A stretch of 64,000 nt of DNA, from assembly GCF_039542055.1 (NCBI RefSeq), contig NZ_BAABHK010000010.1, forward strand, positions 310,001 through 374,000, given 5' to 3'. A program made the translations under genes and the position numbers. The DNA is from Actinoallomurus vinaceus (GTDB taxonomy: Bacteria > Actinomycetota > Actinomycetes > Streptosporangiales > Streptosporangiaceae). Shown here in pieces: positions 18,587 to 27,137 of this stretch. Numbering within the stretch: the first letter of the stretch is position 1; every line of letters begins with the position of its first letter. The notes beneath the pieces are model-generated. The model was not told the DNA's origin and made no database searches. It saw nothing but the letters and a program-made list of their open reading frames with translations.

Positions 18587-20272
18587 ATGACTCCTGACGT
18601 CGCGACATTCCGAGCCGCCCGCGACTTCCTGCTGGCGAACGCCGAAGACTACGAGACCGCCTACCGGGACTTCCGCTGGCCGGACGTCACCGGGTTCAAC
18701 TGGGCGCTGGACTGGTTCGACGGCGTGCTGGCCGCCGAGACCCCCGACCGGCCGGCCCTGTGGATCGTCGAGGAGGACGGCTCCGAGCTGAAGCTGACCT
18801 TCGCAGAGCTGGCCGACCGGTCGAGCCGGGTCGCCGGCCGGCTGCACGAATGGGGCGTGCGCCGGGGCGACCGGATCCTGCTCATGCTCGGCAACCAGGT
18901 CGAGCTGTGGGAGACGATGCTGGCGGCGATGAAGCTCGGCGCCGTCGTCGTCCCGGCGACCACCCTGCTGACCGCGGACGACCTGGGCGACCGGATCGAG
19001 CGCGGCGGCGTCTCTCACGTCGTGACCGGTGCCGCCGACACCGGGAAGTTCGCGGGCCTGGAGAGGGACTGGACGCGGATCTCCGTGGGCCCGGCGGAGG
19101 GCTGGCTGACGTTCGGCGACGCGTACGGGCACGAGCCGTACGACGCGGTCGGCGAGACGACGCACGCCGGCGACACGCTGCTGCTCTACTTCACCTCCGG
19201 GACGACCGCCCGCCCGAAGCTGGTCGAGCACACCTACGCCTCGTACCCGGTGGGGCACCTGTCGACGATGTACTGGATCGGCCTGCGCCCCGGCGACGTG
19301 CACCTCAACGTCTCCTCGCCGGGCTGGGCCAAGCACGCGTGGAGCAACGTCTTCGCGCCGTGGAACGCCGGGGCCTGCGTGCTGGTCCTGAACTACGCGC
19401 GGTTCGGCGCACCCGCGCTGCTGGAGGTCATGCGGCGGTGCGAGGTGACGACGTTCTGCGCGCCGCCGACGGTGTGGCGCATGCTGATCCAGGAGGACCT
19501 GACGGCGTGGCGGCTGAGCCTGCGCACGGCGGTGGCGGCGGGCGAGCCCCTCAACCCGGAGATCATCGAGCAGGTCCGCGAGCACTGGGGCCTGACGGTG
19601 CGCGACGGCTACGGCCAGACCGAGACGACGGCGCAGATCGGCAACCCGCCAGGGCAACCGCTGAAGCCGGGATCGATGGGCCGTCCGCTGCCGGGCTACC
19701 GGATCGCGCTCATCGATCCGGTGACCGGGGAGCCCGCCGGCGAGGGGGAGGTGTGCATCGAGCTGGCGGACCGCCCGCTCGCGCTGATGGCCGGGTACCG
19801 CGACGACGCCGGGCGCACCGACGAGGCGATGTCCGGCGGCTACTACCACACGGGTGACGTCGCGTCGAAGGACGCCGACGGCTACGTCACGTTCGTGGGC
19901 CGTACCGACGACGTCTTCAAGGCCTCGGATTACAAGATCTCACCGTTCGAGCTGGAGAGCGTGCTGCTGGAACACGACGCGGTGGCCGAGGCCGCCGTCG
20001 TGCCCGCCGCCGATCCGGTGCGCCTGGCCGTGCCGAAGGCGTACGTCTCCCTCGCCGCCGGGCACGAGGCGACGGCCGAGACCGCGCGCTCGATCCTCGC
20101 CCACTGCCGGGAGCGGCTGGCCCCGTACAAGCGGGTGCGCCGTCTGGAGTTCGGCGAGCTGCCGAAGACCATCTCCGGGAAGATCCGGCGGGTCGAGCTG
20201 CGGGGCCTGGAGGGCGAGGAACGCCGCGCCGGCGAGTACCGCGAGGAGGACTTCCCGGACCTGACGACCTGA
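18587..20272 (+). CDS. AMP-dependent acyl-CoA synthetase (medium-chain ACSM-like)
   Basis: 561 residues. I set the start at ATG 18587 (TPDVATFRAARDFLL); the frame is open much further upstream but overlaps the sigma gene there. Adenylation motifs are present: P-loop YFTSGTTARPKLVEH, DGYGQTETT, YHTGDVASKDADGY and GRTDDVFKASDYKISP. The C-terminal PKTISGKIRR contains the catalytic lysine. It activates a carboxylate to acyl-AMP, then acyl-CoA; chain-length preference cannot be read. It sits between two paralogous tethered sigma genes, but no shared operator was found linking them. Confidence 0.88.
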   Translation: MTPDVATFRAARDFLLANAEDYETAYRDFRWPDVTGFNWALDWFDGVLAAETPDRPALWIVEEDGSELKLTFAELADRSSRVAGRLHEWGVRRGDRILLMLGNQVELWETMLAAMKLGAVVVPATTLLTADDLGDRIERGGVSHVVTGAADTGKFAGLERDWTRISVGPAEGWLTFGDAYGHEPYDAVGETTHAGDTLLLYFTSGTTARPKLVEHTYASYPVGHLSTMYWIGLRPGDVHLNVSSPGWAKHAWSNVFAPWNAGACVLVLNYARFGAPALLEVMRRCEVTTFCAPPTVWRMLIQEDLTAWRLSLRTAVAAGEPLNPEIIEQVREHWGLTVRDGYGQTETTAQIGNPPGQPLKPGSMGRPLPGYRIALIDPVTGEPAGEGEVCIELADRPLALMAGYRDDAGRTDEAMSGGYYHTGDVASKDADGYVTFVGRTDDVFKASDYKISPFELESVLLEHDAVAEAAVVPAADPVRLAVPKAYVSLAAGHEATAETARSILAHCRERLAPYKRVRRLEFGELPKTISGKIRRVELRGLEGEERRAGEYREEDFPDLTT

Positions 20273-20457
20273 CGGGTTTCGGTCACTCAGCGTCAGGGTT
20301 TCTCGCACGACGCAGAAAAAGATGACTCACCGTTGTCTGCTATGCCACATTTGCTACCAAAACTGGCCCTTGGGCCGTCGATTGGTGGCAGGATGCGTAA
20401 ACCAACGATGCCCATGGGGCGTCTGTGTCCTTTTCGGCGAGCACAACGGGAGGATTC
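20273..20457. promoter_or_regulatory. Promoter region of tethered sigma paralog 2
   Basis: 185 bases including an AT-richer patch (AGAAAAAGATGACTCACC near 20315). No similar block was recognised upstream of the other two paralogs apart from the shared ribosome site GGGAGG before the GTG. Confidence 0.35.
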
Positions 20458-21900
20458 GTGGCCGGGTGGCCGACCATCGACAGGGCCGATGACCAGCGGC
20501 TGGCACAGGCTCTGCGAGCGGGTCACACCACCGCCATGGCGGAGCTCTACGACGCGTACGCGGCGCGGCTGTACGACTACTGCCACGTGCTGCTCCGCGA
20601 TCAGGATCTGGCCGCGCAGGGCCTGCACGACTCTCTGATCATCATCCAGGAACGGATCGGGAGTCTGCCGGACGCGCGGCTGTTCCGGGGATGGCTGTAC
20701 GCCGTCACGCGGGGCGCATGCCTGCGCCGCCGCGCCGAGTCCGGGATCCCCGAGAACCGGCAGAAGGCGCGCGAGGCCGAAGGGCTCGTGGAGACGGACG
20801 AGTCGACCCGGCGGCTGGTCCACGCCGCCCTGATGGTGCTCGGCGGCCAGCAGCGCGAGCTCCTCGACCTCGCGCTGCGGCACGAGCTCGACCCGCACGA
20901 GCTCGCCGAGATCCTCAACGAGACGCCGCAGAACGCGTCGGTACTCCTCGAACAGGCCCGCAACGACCTGGACGACGCGTTCGCGGCCGTGGTCGTCGCG
21001 GCGACCGGGCGCGACGACTGCCCCAGCGTCGCGGCGCTGGCCGGCCCGGAGGGCCGGCCGCTGGACTCCGAGACCTGCGGCAGGCTTGCCCGCCACATCG
21101 GGAACTGCCCGATCTGCGGCCTGCGCGCGAACCGGAAGGTGGCGACCGCCCGGCTGCTGCACGCGATGCCGATCGCCGCCGTGCCGGACGACATGCGACC
21201 CCGCGTGCTCGGCACGGCGACACCCCAGTACGCCGACATGCGGGCGACGGTCGCGATGCGGTCCGACCCGCCGCGACCCGAACCCGAGTACGAGTCCGAC
21301 GACGAACCGCGCCGCAGGCCGGGCGTGTGGGTCGCCGTCGGCGCGGCCGCCTTCGGCGTCCTGGTCCTCGCGGGGATCCTCCTCGTGCTGCCCGGCTCGG
21401 GTGGCAAGGAGAACTCCGGCAACCAGGCCATCGCCGCTCCGCCCAGCGGGTCGCCGAGCGAGGACCCGTCCGACTCCCCGGGCAGCGCGTCGCCGAGCAA
21501 GACCAAGAAGTCGGGCACCCCCACGCCGACGCCCACGCCGTCGAAGAGCAAGACCCCGAAGCCGAAGCACAGCAGCAAGTCGCCCGGGAACACCCAACCT
21601 CCCGAGACGACGCCCACGCAGCCGCCCGCGACCACGCCGGGCACACTGACCGTCTCCGGATGCGACATGAAGTGGTCGAGCCACTGCAGCGTGACGGTGA
21701 CCGCGGAGGGCGGGCCCGTGTCCTGGTCCGTCTCCGGCACCAGCGGAGCCATCCGCGCCGGCGGCAGCGGCGACCTCGGCACCGGCGAGTCGGCCCACGT
21801 CACCGTGTCCCGCACGTACTCGGGCATCTGTATCGGCGGCGGCAGCGGCTCGGTGTCCTTCTCCTCCGGCGCGTCGGCCGGCGTGCAGTGGAACTGCTGA
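20458..21900 (+). CDS. Membrane-tethered ECF sigma factor-like protein, paralog 2
   Basis: 480 residues, GTG start after GGGAGG; an in-frame ATG at 20425 lies upstream of that site and is less likely. Sigma2-like region about 12-95 (RLYDYCHVLLRDQDLAAQGLHD, LFRGWLYAVTRGACLR), sigma4-like about 120-180, HIGNCPIC zinc motif about 212-219, membrane segment about 290-312, Ser/Pro/Thr-Lys-rich stalk, then a C-terminal domain (about 395-480) with Cys residues in SGCDMKW and SHCSV and a final QWNC. The paired Cys suggest disulfides outside the cell. It closely resembles paralog 3 and less so paralog 1. Confidence 0.8.
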   Translation: MAGWPTIDRADDQRLAQALRAGHTTAMAELYDAYAARLYDYCHVLLRDQDLAAQGLHDSLIIIQERIGSLPDARLFRGWLYAVTRGACLRRRAESGIPENRQKAREAEGLVETDESTRRLVHAALMVLGGQQRELLDLALRHELDPHELAEILNETPQNASVLLEQARNDLDDAFAAVVVAATGRDDCPSVAALAGPEGRPLDSETCGRLARHIGNCPICGLRANRKVATARLLHAMPIAAVPDDMRPRVLGTATPQYADMRATVAMRSDPPRPEPEYESDDEPRRRPGVWVAVGAAAFGVLVLAGILLVLPGSGGKENSGNQAIAAPPSGSPSEDPSDSPGSASPSKTKKSGTPTPTPTPSKSKTPKPKHSSKSPGNTQPPETTPTQPPATTPGTLTVSGCDMKWSSHCSVTVTAEGGPVSWSVSGTSGAIRAGGSGDLGTGESAHVTVSRTYSGICIGGGSGSVSFSSGASAGVQWNC

Positions 21901-21904
21901 CGGA

Positions 21905-22225
21905 CCCCGGATCGACCGGCCCCGTCGCGCCGATCGGAAACCGCCGACGGAACCGAGCAGAAGGGAAACCCCTGACCGAGCCCCCACGGTCCCGTCCCGC
22001 TGACGGGGTCGGCCACGGCCCCACCGCGCTGATCGCGAGCCACTGACCGAGCTGGCCACGGTCCCGTCCCGCCGACGGGGAACCACTGACGGGGCCGGGC
22101 ACGGTTCCGTCGCACTGGTCGCGAACCGCCGACCGAGCGGGCCATGGTCCAGTCCCGCCGGCGGGGAACCGTCGACGGAGCCGGCCGCGGTCCCGTCCCG
22201 CTGATCGGGAACCGGTGGCCTGGCC
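21905..22225. repeat. Degenerate tandem repeats between sigma paralogs 2 and 3
   Basis: About five imperfect copies of roughly 55-65 bases built on CGGTCCCGTCCCGC(T/C)GACGGGG, AACCACTGACCGAGC and similar. They fill a 519-base gap that has no supported gene. They can fold into GC-rich hairpins. Confidence 0.55.
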
Positions 22226-22419
22226 ACGCGAGATTTCGGCCGCCCGCGGCCGGGCTCCTCCGCCGCCGGAACGGGCCGGGCGGCGCTGTCGGCATGAACA
22301 CATTCATCGCGGAAGACGGCGAATCTCCGGCCCGTTGATGGCAGGATTCGTGAACCGTACGGTGCGCCTGGGACATCCGGGCTCTGGGGGACATGAACCG
22401 ATCAGCGGGGAGGATCAAC

Positions 22420-23889
22420 GTGGCCGGTTGGCCGGGTATCGACAGGGCCGACGACCAGCGGCTGGCACGGGCACTCGACGCCGGCGACACGAACGCCCTC
22501 GCTCAGCTCTGCGCCGCGTACGCCGCGCGGCTGTTCGACTACTGCCACGTCCTGCTGCGCGACCAGGAGACGGCGTCGCAGGCCGTGCACGACTCGCTGA
22601 TCATGGTGCGGGAGCGCATCTCCACGCTGTCCGACCAACGGCTGTTCCGGGGATGGCTGTACGCCACGACCCGTGCCGAGTGCATGCGCAGGCGGGCGAA
22701 CGCGGAGCTCCCGGCCGAACGCCGGCGGGCGCCGGAGGCCGACACCGAGGGCGGCATCGACGAGGCGACCCGCGCGCTCGTGCACGCCGCCCTGCTGGCG
22801 CTCAACGGACAGCAGCGCGAGGCGCTCGACCTGGCCGTACGGCACGGGCTGGACCACGAGGAGCTCGGCCTGGTCCTCTCGAAGACGCCGCACGAGGCGT
22901 CGGTACTGGTCGAGCAGGCCCGCAACGACCTGGACGACGCCTTCTCCGCCGTCGTCATCGCGGCGACCGGCCGCGACGACTGCCCCAGCGTCCCGGCCCT
23001 GGCGGGCCCGCCCGGACAGCCACTGGACGCGGAGCGCTGCGCGACGCTGGCGCGGCACATCGCCGGCTGCCCCATCTGCGGCCTGCGGGTGAACCGCGAC
23101 GTCCCCACGGCGCAGCTCCTGCGTGCCATGCCGGCCGCCGCCGTCCCGGAGAACCTTCGCGGCCGCATCCTGGCCACGGCGTTCGCGCCGGAGCACGCTC
23201 CGACGAGGGCGACGATCGCGATGCGCCTCGATCCCCCGCCGCCCGCGCCGACCACGCCGCCGGAACCTGAGGGGCGGTCGCGGAAGGCGTCGCGCGTGTG
23301 GGTCGTCGCCGGAGCGGCGGCCTGCGCGGTCCTCGTCCTGTGCGGCTTCTTCCTCGTATCGCCCGGATCGAGCGGGTCAGGCGGCGAGCGGCCCACGGGC
23401 GGTGACGCCGCCGCGGCCGCTCCCGGCGACTCTCCGTCCGGTGACGGCGGCACGTCCTCCCACTCCGCCGGCGCCTCGCCGACCGCCAAGACCGGCTCGC
23501 CCACGCCGACGCCGACCCTCACGCCGACACCGACCCCCACGCCGTCCAAGACCAGCGCGCCGGCCCTGCCCACGCACCACACGCGGCCCGGCCCGCATCG
23601 GCCGCACCCGACGGCGCCCTCCTCGCAGCCGATCAGGTTCACCGTCACCGGGTGCTCCATGGACCACGGCGACTACGACTGCCAGGTGACACTGGTCGCC
23701 GAGGGAGCCCCGGTGAACTGGGCCGTCACCGGCGCCAAGGGCGTCAGCACGGGCGGCAGCGGCAGCGCATGGCCGAATCATCCCGTGTACCTCAACGTCA
23801 GCCGCCCGCGCGAATGGTGCTGGGGCGATGGCAGCGGAGCGGTCTACTTCAACACGGGTCAGGTCGCCCGCGTCACCTGGCACTGCTGA
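22420..23889 (+). CDS. Membrane-tethered ECF sigma factor-like protein, paralog 3
   Basis: 489 residues, GTG start after GGGGAGG. Sigma2-like region about 12-95 (LFDYCHVLLRDQETASQAVHD, LFRGWLYATTRAECMRR), sigma4-like about 120-180, HIAGCPIC zinc motif about 212-219, membrane segment about 293-313 (VWVVAGAAACAVLVLCGFFLV), Pro/Thr-rich stalk with PTPTPTP runs, and a C-terminal beta-type domain with Cys in TGCSMDHGDYDC and REWCWGDG and a final TWHC. The C-terminal domains of paralogs 2 and 3 align well, while the stalks differ in length. It is the last of the cluster. Confidence 0.8.
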   Translation: MAGWPGIDRADDQRLARALDAGDTNALAQLCAAYAARLFDYCHVLLRDQETASQAVHDSLIMVRERISTLSDQRLFRGWLYATTRAECMRRRANAELPAERRRAPEADTEGGIDEATRALVHAALLALNGQQREALDLAVRHGLDHEELGLVLSKTPHEASVLVEQARNDLDDAFSAVVIAATGRDDCPSVPALAGPPGQPLDAERCATLARHIAGCPICGLRVNRDVPTAQLLRAMPAAAVPENLRGRILATAFAPEHAPTRATIAMRLDPPPPAPTTPPEPEGRSRKASRVWVVAGAAACAVLVLCGFFLVSPGSSGSGGERPTGGDAAAAAPGDSPSGDGGTSSHSAGASPTAKTGSPTPTPTLTPTPTPTPSKTSAPALPTHHTRPGPHRPHPTAPSSQPIRFTVTGCSMDHGDYDCQVTLVAEGAPVNWAVTGAKGVSTGGSGSAWPNHPVYLNVSRPREWCWGDGSGAVYFNTGQVARVTWHC

Positions 23890-24105
23890 CCGCGCACGGC
23901 GACCTCCCCGGACGGCACCCGGTCCGGAGACCTCCACGAGGCAACGGCCGATCGCGAAGATCCCCATGGGACGGCCGGCTGCGGAGATCCGCGCGGGAGC
24001 GGCCGGTCACCGAGTCGCCGCGCCGTCCGAGCGGTCGACTGGTTCCCGGCGGCGGCCGCCGAGTGGCCATTCCGGCGGCCCGCGCCGGCCCGTACGGTCG
24101 GCGTC
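23890..24105. other. Spacer with degenerate GC-rich repeats
   Basis: Imperfect units around GGAGATCC and ACGGCCGG (23895-24005). No gene is supported; it is probably a terminator region of sigma paralog 3 plus the promoter of the next gene. Confidence 0.35.
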
Positions 24106-24894
24106 ATGGACCTGTCTGCCAAGAAGGCGCTGCTGCGCGCCCTGCACGACGAACACCGTCCCCTGATCCTGCCGAACGCCTGGGACGCGGCGAGCGCCCG
24201 CGTCCTCGTGGACGCCGGGTTCCCGGCCATCGCCACCGCCAGCCACGCGGTGTCCGCGAGCCTCGGCTACGGCGACGGCGAGGCGGCGCCGTCCGAGGAG
24301 ATGTTCGCCGCGGCCGGACGGGTGACCCGCAGCGTCGATGTACCGGTCTCGGTGGACGCCGAGGCCGGGTACGGCCTGCCGTCGGCCGAACTGGCCGACC
24401 GGCTGCGCGAGGCCGGTGCGGCGGGCTGCAACTACGAGGACACGCTGCATGGCGAGTCGGCCGACGCGGGCCGCGTCCTCGCCGACGTCGACCGGCAGGC
24501 CGAGCGGATCGCCGCGCTACGGGAGGCCGACCCTGAGCTGTTCATCAATGCCCGGGTCGACGTGTACGGCGCCGGGGCGATGCCGGACCTGTCGGACGCC
24601 GAACGCCTGGAGGAGGCCGTCCGCCGCGCCCGCGCCTACCTCGACGCCGGCGCCGACGGAATCTTCACGATCATGGTCGCCGACGAAGCGGTGATCGCCG
24701 CCCTCGTCGAGCGGATCCCCGCGCCGCTCAACGTGCTGCACCACCCCGGCATGCCCTCCCTCGCCCGGCTGGGCGAGCTGGGGGTCCGGCGGGTGACGTT
24801 CGGGCCCGGTCTGCACCGCGCGACACTCGACCTGCTGAGCCGCCTCGCCGAGCGCCTCCACGCCGGCGAGGCCCCGGACGTGCTCACATCCTGA
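24106..24894 (+). CDS. Isocitrate lyase/PEP mutase superfamily enzyme
   Basis: 262 residues, TIM-barrel family. Conserved parts: LPNAWDAASARVL (about 23-35), the Ser/Asp segment SASLGYGDGE, metal site VDAEAGYG (about 83-90), NYEDT (about 109-113), INARVDVY and FTIMVADE. These enzymes make or break C-C or P-C bonds of oxalyl-type substrates with Mg2+. The KKCGH loop of true isocitrate lyases is absent, so this is a PEP mutase or carboxyvinyl-phosphonate-mutase-like member. No phosphonate genes lie nearby, so the substrate is open. Confidence 0.82.
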   Translation: MDLSAKKALLRALHDEHRPLILPNAWDAASARVLVDAGFPAIATASHAVSASLGYGDGEAAPSEEMFAAAGRVTRSVDVPVSVDAEAGYGLPSAELADRLREAGAAGCNYEDTLHGESADAGRVLADVDRQAERIAALREADPELFINARVDVYGAGAMPDLSDAERLEEAVRRARAYLDAGADGIFTIMVADEAVIAALVERIPAPLNVLHHPGMPSLARLGELGVRRVTFGPGLHRATLDLLSRLAERLHAGEAPDVLTS

Positions 24895-25096
24895 GCGCGC
24901 TCAGCGAGCTCCGTCCTCGAGCCGGTTCCCCGATGGCGAGCGTACGGTGCGGGCAGGGCGGCGGCGAGACCCACGGCCGGTCACCGGAAGCTCGGCGGGC
25001 ATCCTGGCGACACGGGCGGCGGGACGGTGGGCCACCGCCGGATCTCGGCAGGCGCCCCCGCCGTTCGGGGTGCGGGCGGTGGGGTGCCGCCGGGTC
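24895..25096. other. Spacer between convergent genes
   Basis: About 200 GC-rich bases with no supported gene and no strong hairpin seen. Confidence 0.3.
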
Positions 25097-26167
25097 TCAG
25101 CGGGTGCCGTCGTCGAGGGTGCGGTGGGCGCGGTCGAGGAGGATCGGAACGGACGCGCCGATCCCCTCGAAGCCCTCGCCCACCGTCGCCTTCTGCAGGT
25201 ACCGGACGTGGATGCCCTCGAGCACGACGGCCAGCTTGAAGCAGCCGAACGCCACGTAGAAGTCCAGGTCGGTGAGGTCGTAGCCGGTCGTCGCGGCGTA
25301 GCGTTCGGCGAACTCGCCGCTCGACAGGAACCCGGGAGCGGTGGTGACGGTCGAGCCCACCGGGATCGATCCGCGCTCGTCGTCGCCGGGATCGGTCCAG
25401 TACACCAGCGTCAGGCCGAGGTCGGACAGCGGGTCGCCGAGCGTCGACATCTCCCAGTCGACGACCGCCGCGATCTCGGGCTTCGGCCGGAGCCGTACGA
25501 GCGCGTTGTCGAGCCGGAAGTCGCCGTGGACGAGCCCGGTGAGCCCGTCGCCGGGCAGGCGCGTGGTGAGCCGTTCGACGAGCCGGTCGTACGAGGCGCG
25601 GGTGGCGTCGGCGAGGGTGGCGTCGGCGGGGATGGAGGCGTCCCACTGCTTGCGCCAGCGGGCGAGCTGGCGCGTCATGTACCCCTGGGGACGGCCGAAC
25701 CCGGCGAGACCCGCCTTCTCGACGTCGAGGGTGTGGATCGCGGCGAACGCGTCCGCCAGGCGTTCGCTGAGGGTGCGGGCCTCCTCCGGTGTGACGTCGG
25801 CGGCGTCCTCCACGGTGCGCAGTACGCGGCCGTCGACGTGTTCCATGAGGTAGAAGGGCGCGCCGATGACGTCCTCGTCCAGGCACAGCGCCAGCGGCGT
25901 GGGCACCGGGACGTCGGTGCCGGCCAGCGCGGACAGCACGGTGTGCTCGCGGCGCATGTCATGGGCGGTGGGCAGTACGTGGCCGAGCGGTGGACGGCGC
26001 AGCACGACGCGCCGGTCGCCGAGGCGGATGAGGTAGGTCAGGTTCGACCGGCCGCCGGCGAGCAGTTCGATGCCCGTGATCGGACCGCCGCTCGACAGGT
26101 TGTCCGCCAGCCAGGACGACAACCGCGGAACGTCGATCCCGGGAACTCCGGTGACCTGCTCGGTCAT
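25097..26167 (-). CDS. Aminoglycoside phosphotransferase-fold (ACAD10-like) phosphotransferase family protein
   Basis: 356 residues from ATG at 26167, preceded by GTGGAGGG; an ATG at 26188 is possible but places that site within the gene. Kinase-like fold: GGRSNLTYLI nucleotide loop (about 39-48), LRRPP, catalytic loop VHGDFRLDN (about 210-218), and metal-binding VDWEMSTLGDPLSDLG (about 233-248). This is the subfamily next to acyl-CoA metabolism rather than drug-resistance kinases. It likely phosphorylates a small hydroxylated acyl substrate; the exact one is not readable. Confidence 0.85.
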   Translation of the reverse strand: MTEQVTGVPGIDVPRLSSWLADNLSSGGPITGIELLAGGRSNLTYLIRLGDRRVVLRRPPLGHVLPTAHDMRREHTVLSALAGTDVPVPTPLALCLDEDVIGAPFYLMEHVDGRVLRTVEDAADVTPEEARTLSERLADAFAAIHTLDVEKAGLAGFGRPQGYMTRQLARWRKQWDASIPADATLADATRASYDRLVERLTTRLPGDGLTGLVHGDFRLDNALVRLRPKPEIAAVVDWEMSTLGDPLSDLGLTLVYWTDPGDDERGSIPVGSTVTTAPGFLSSGEFAERYAATTGYDLTDLDFYVAFGCFKLAVVLEGIHVRYLQKATVGEGFEGIGASVPILLDRAHRTLDDGTR

Positions 26168-26447
26168 GGACCCTCCACTCCGTTCCATGGTGACGCGCCG
26201 GACGACGTTCGCCGGTCACGCGCCTATTAGAACGCGACTCGGTAGCGGGACGCCAACCGGCCCCGTCCGGCCGGATCCGGCCCCGGTTGGGTACCGGCGG
26301 GTCACCAGGGGTAGGCATTCGGCCCGTTGGGGTATCAGAAAGGCGAAAGGTGACCGTAACCCCAAATGTCCTATCAGTGGGACAAACTTCCTAATAAAGC
26401 GGAACACCATCCGGGCACGGATCCGACCCGATGGAGGGAAACCGATA
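26168..26447. promoter_or_regulatory. Divergent promoter region of the phosphotransferase and amidase genes
   Basis: 280 bases, AT-richer at 26370-26400 (TTCCTAATAAAGC), with a GGAGGG ribosome site at 26433-26438. No operator was recognised. Confidence 0.4.
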
Positions 26448-27137
26448 GTGGCCGACGCTTGGCTGCCTGGAGCCGGACGCCTGCACACCGCGCATGACGG
26501 TGGATCGCCCAAGGGAGGCGCGCCCCGTGCGGTCTGGCACACCAGCGAGAACGACCCGCATCAGATCTCCGCACGCTCGGTGGCCCAGCGTCTGGATCAC
26601 GAAGGACGCAGCGCCCACCTCGTGTGGAACCCCTGCACCGGCGAGATCGTGCAGATGGTGCCCGCCACGCGGGCAGCGAAACTCCTCCCCGGCGAGGTCG
26701 GCCGGGAGGGCCGCGCATGCTTCCAGATCATGGTCGTCGGCGTCTCCCGCGAACCGTTCACGGCGGGTCCGCTGAAGGGGCTGGAGAGGATCGTCGGCTG
26801 GCTCGACGGCTGGCGCGTGCCGCGCCGCTGGCCCGCCGGCGAGCCGCTCCCCCGGCCGGAGGCGTACGACGCCGTCCGCGGACGCCGGCCCTGGGCCCGC
26901 GGCGGGCACTACGGGGCGTCCCAGGTGCCGGGGGCGACCTCCTCGGACCCCGGCCGGATCGACATCCATAAGATCACCGGCCCGGAGGCTCCCGTGGGGA
27001 TCCCGCGGCCTCGGATCGCCCCAGGTGAGGAGACCGGACCGGTCGACCCGGACGACCTGCTCAGCCGGCGGCCGCATGCGCTGGGCCGGATAGAGCCTCC
27101 TGGACCAGCGCACGCACCAGCGAGCAGCCACTCCTGA
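26448..27137 (+). CDS. N-acetylmuramoyl-L-alanine amidase-like (amidase_2/PGRP fold) protein
   Basis: 229 residues, GTG start at 26448 after GGAGGG. Features of the amidase_2 fold: AVWHTSEN (first zinc-ligand His), AHLVWNPCTGEIVQM (core beta segment), then GGHYGASQVPGATSSDPGRID, where the His and the Asp of SSDPG stand at the positions of the second and third ligands (normally Cys or Asp). No signal peptide is seen, so it may act in the cytosol, be released on lysis, or come from a phage-like source. Its last 77 bases overlap the 3' end of the convergent MocR gene. Confidence 0.65.
   Translation: MADAWLPGAGRLHTAHDGGSPKGGAPRAVWHTSENDPHQISARSVAQRLDHEGRSAHLVWNPCTGEIVQMVPATRAAKLLPGEVGREGRACFQIMVVGVSREPFTAGPLKGLERIVGWLDGWRVPRRWPAGEPLPRPEAYDAVRGRRPWARGGHYGASQVPGATSSDPGRIDIHKITGPEAPVGIPRPRIAPGEETGPVDPDDLLSRRPHALGRIEPPGPAHAPASSHS

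Noticed and set aside
24947..26230. 427-codon plus-strand frame opposite the phosphotransferase
   Set aside because: Shadow of the minus-strand phosphotransferase, which has clear kinase motifs.
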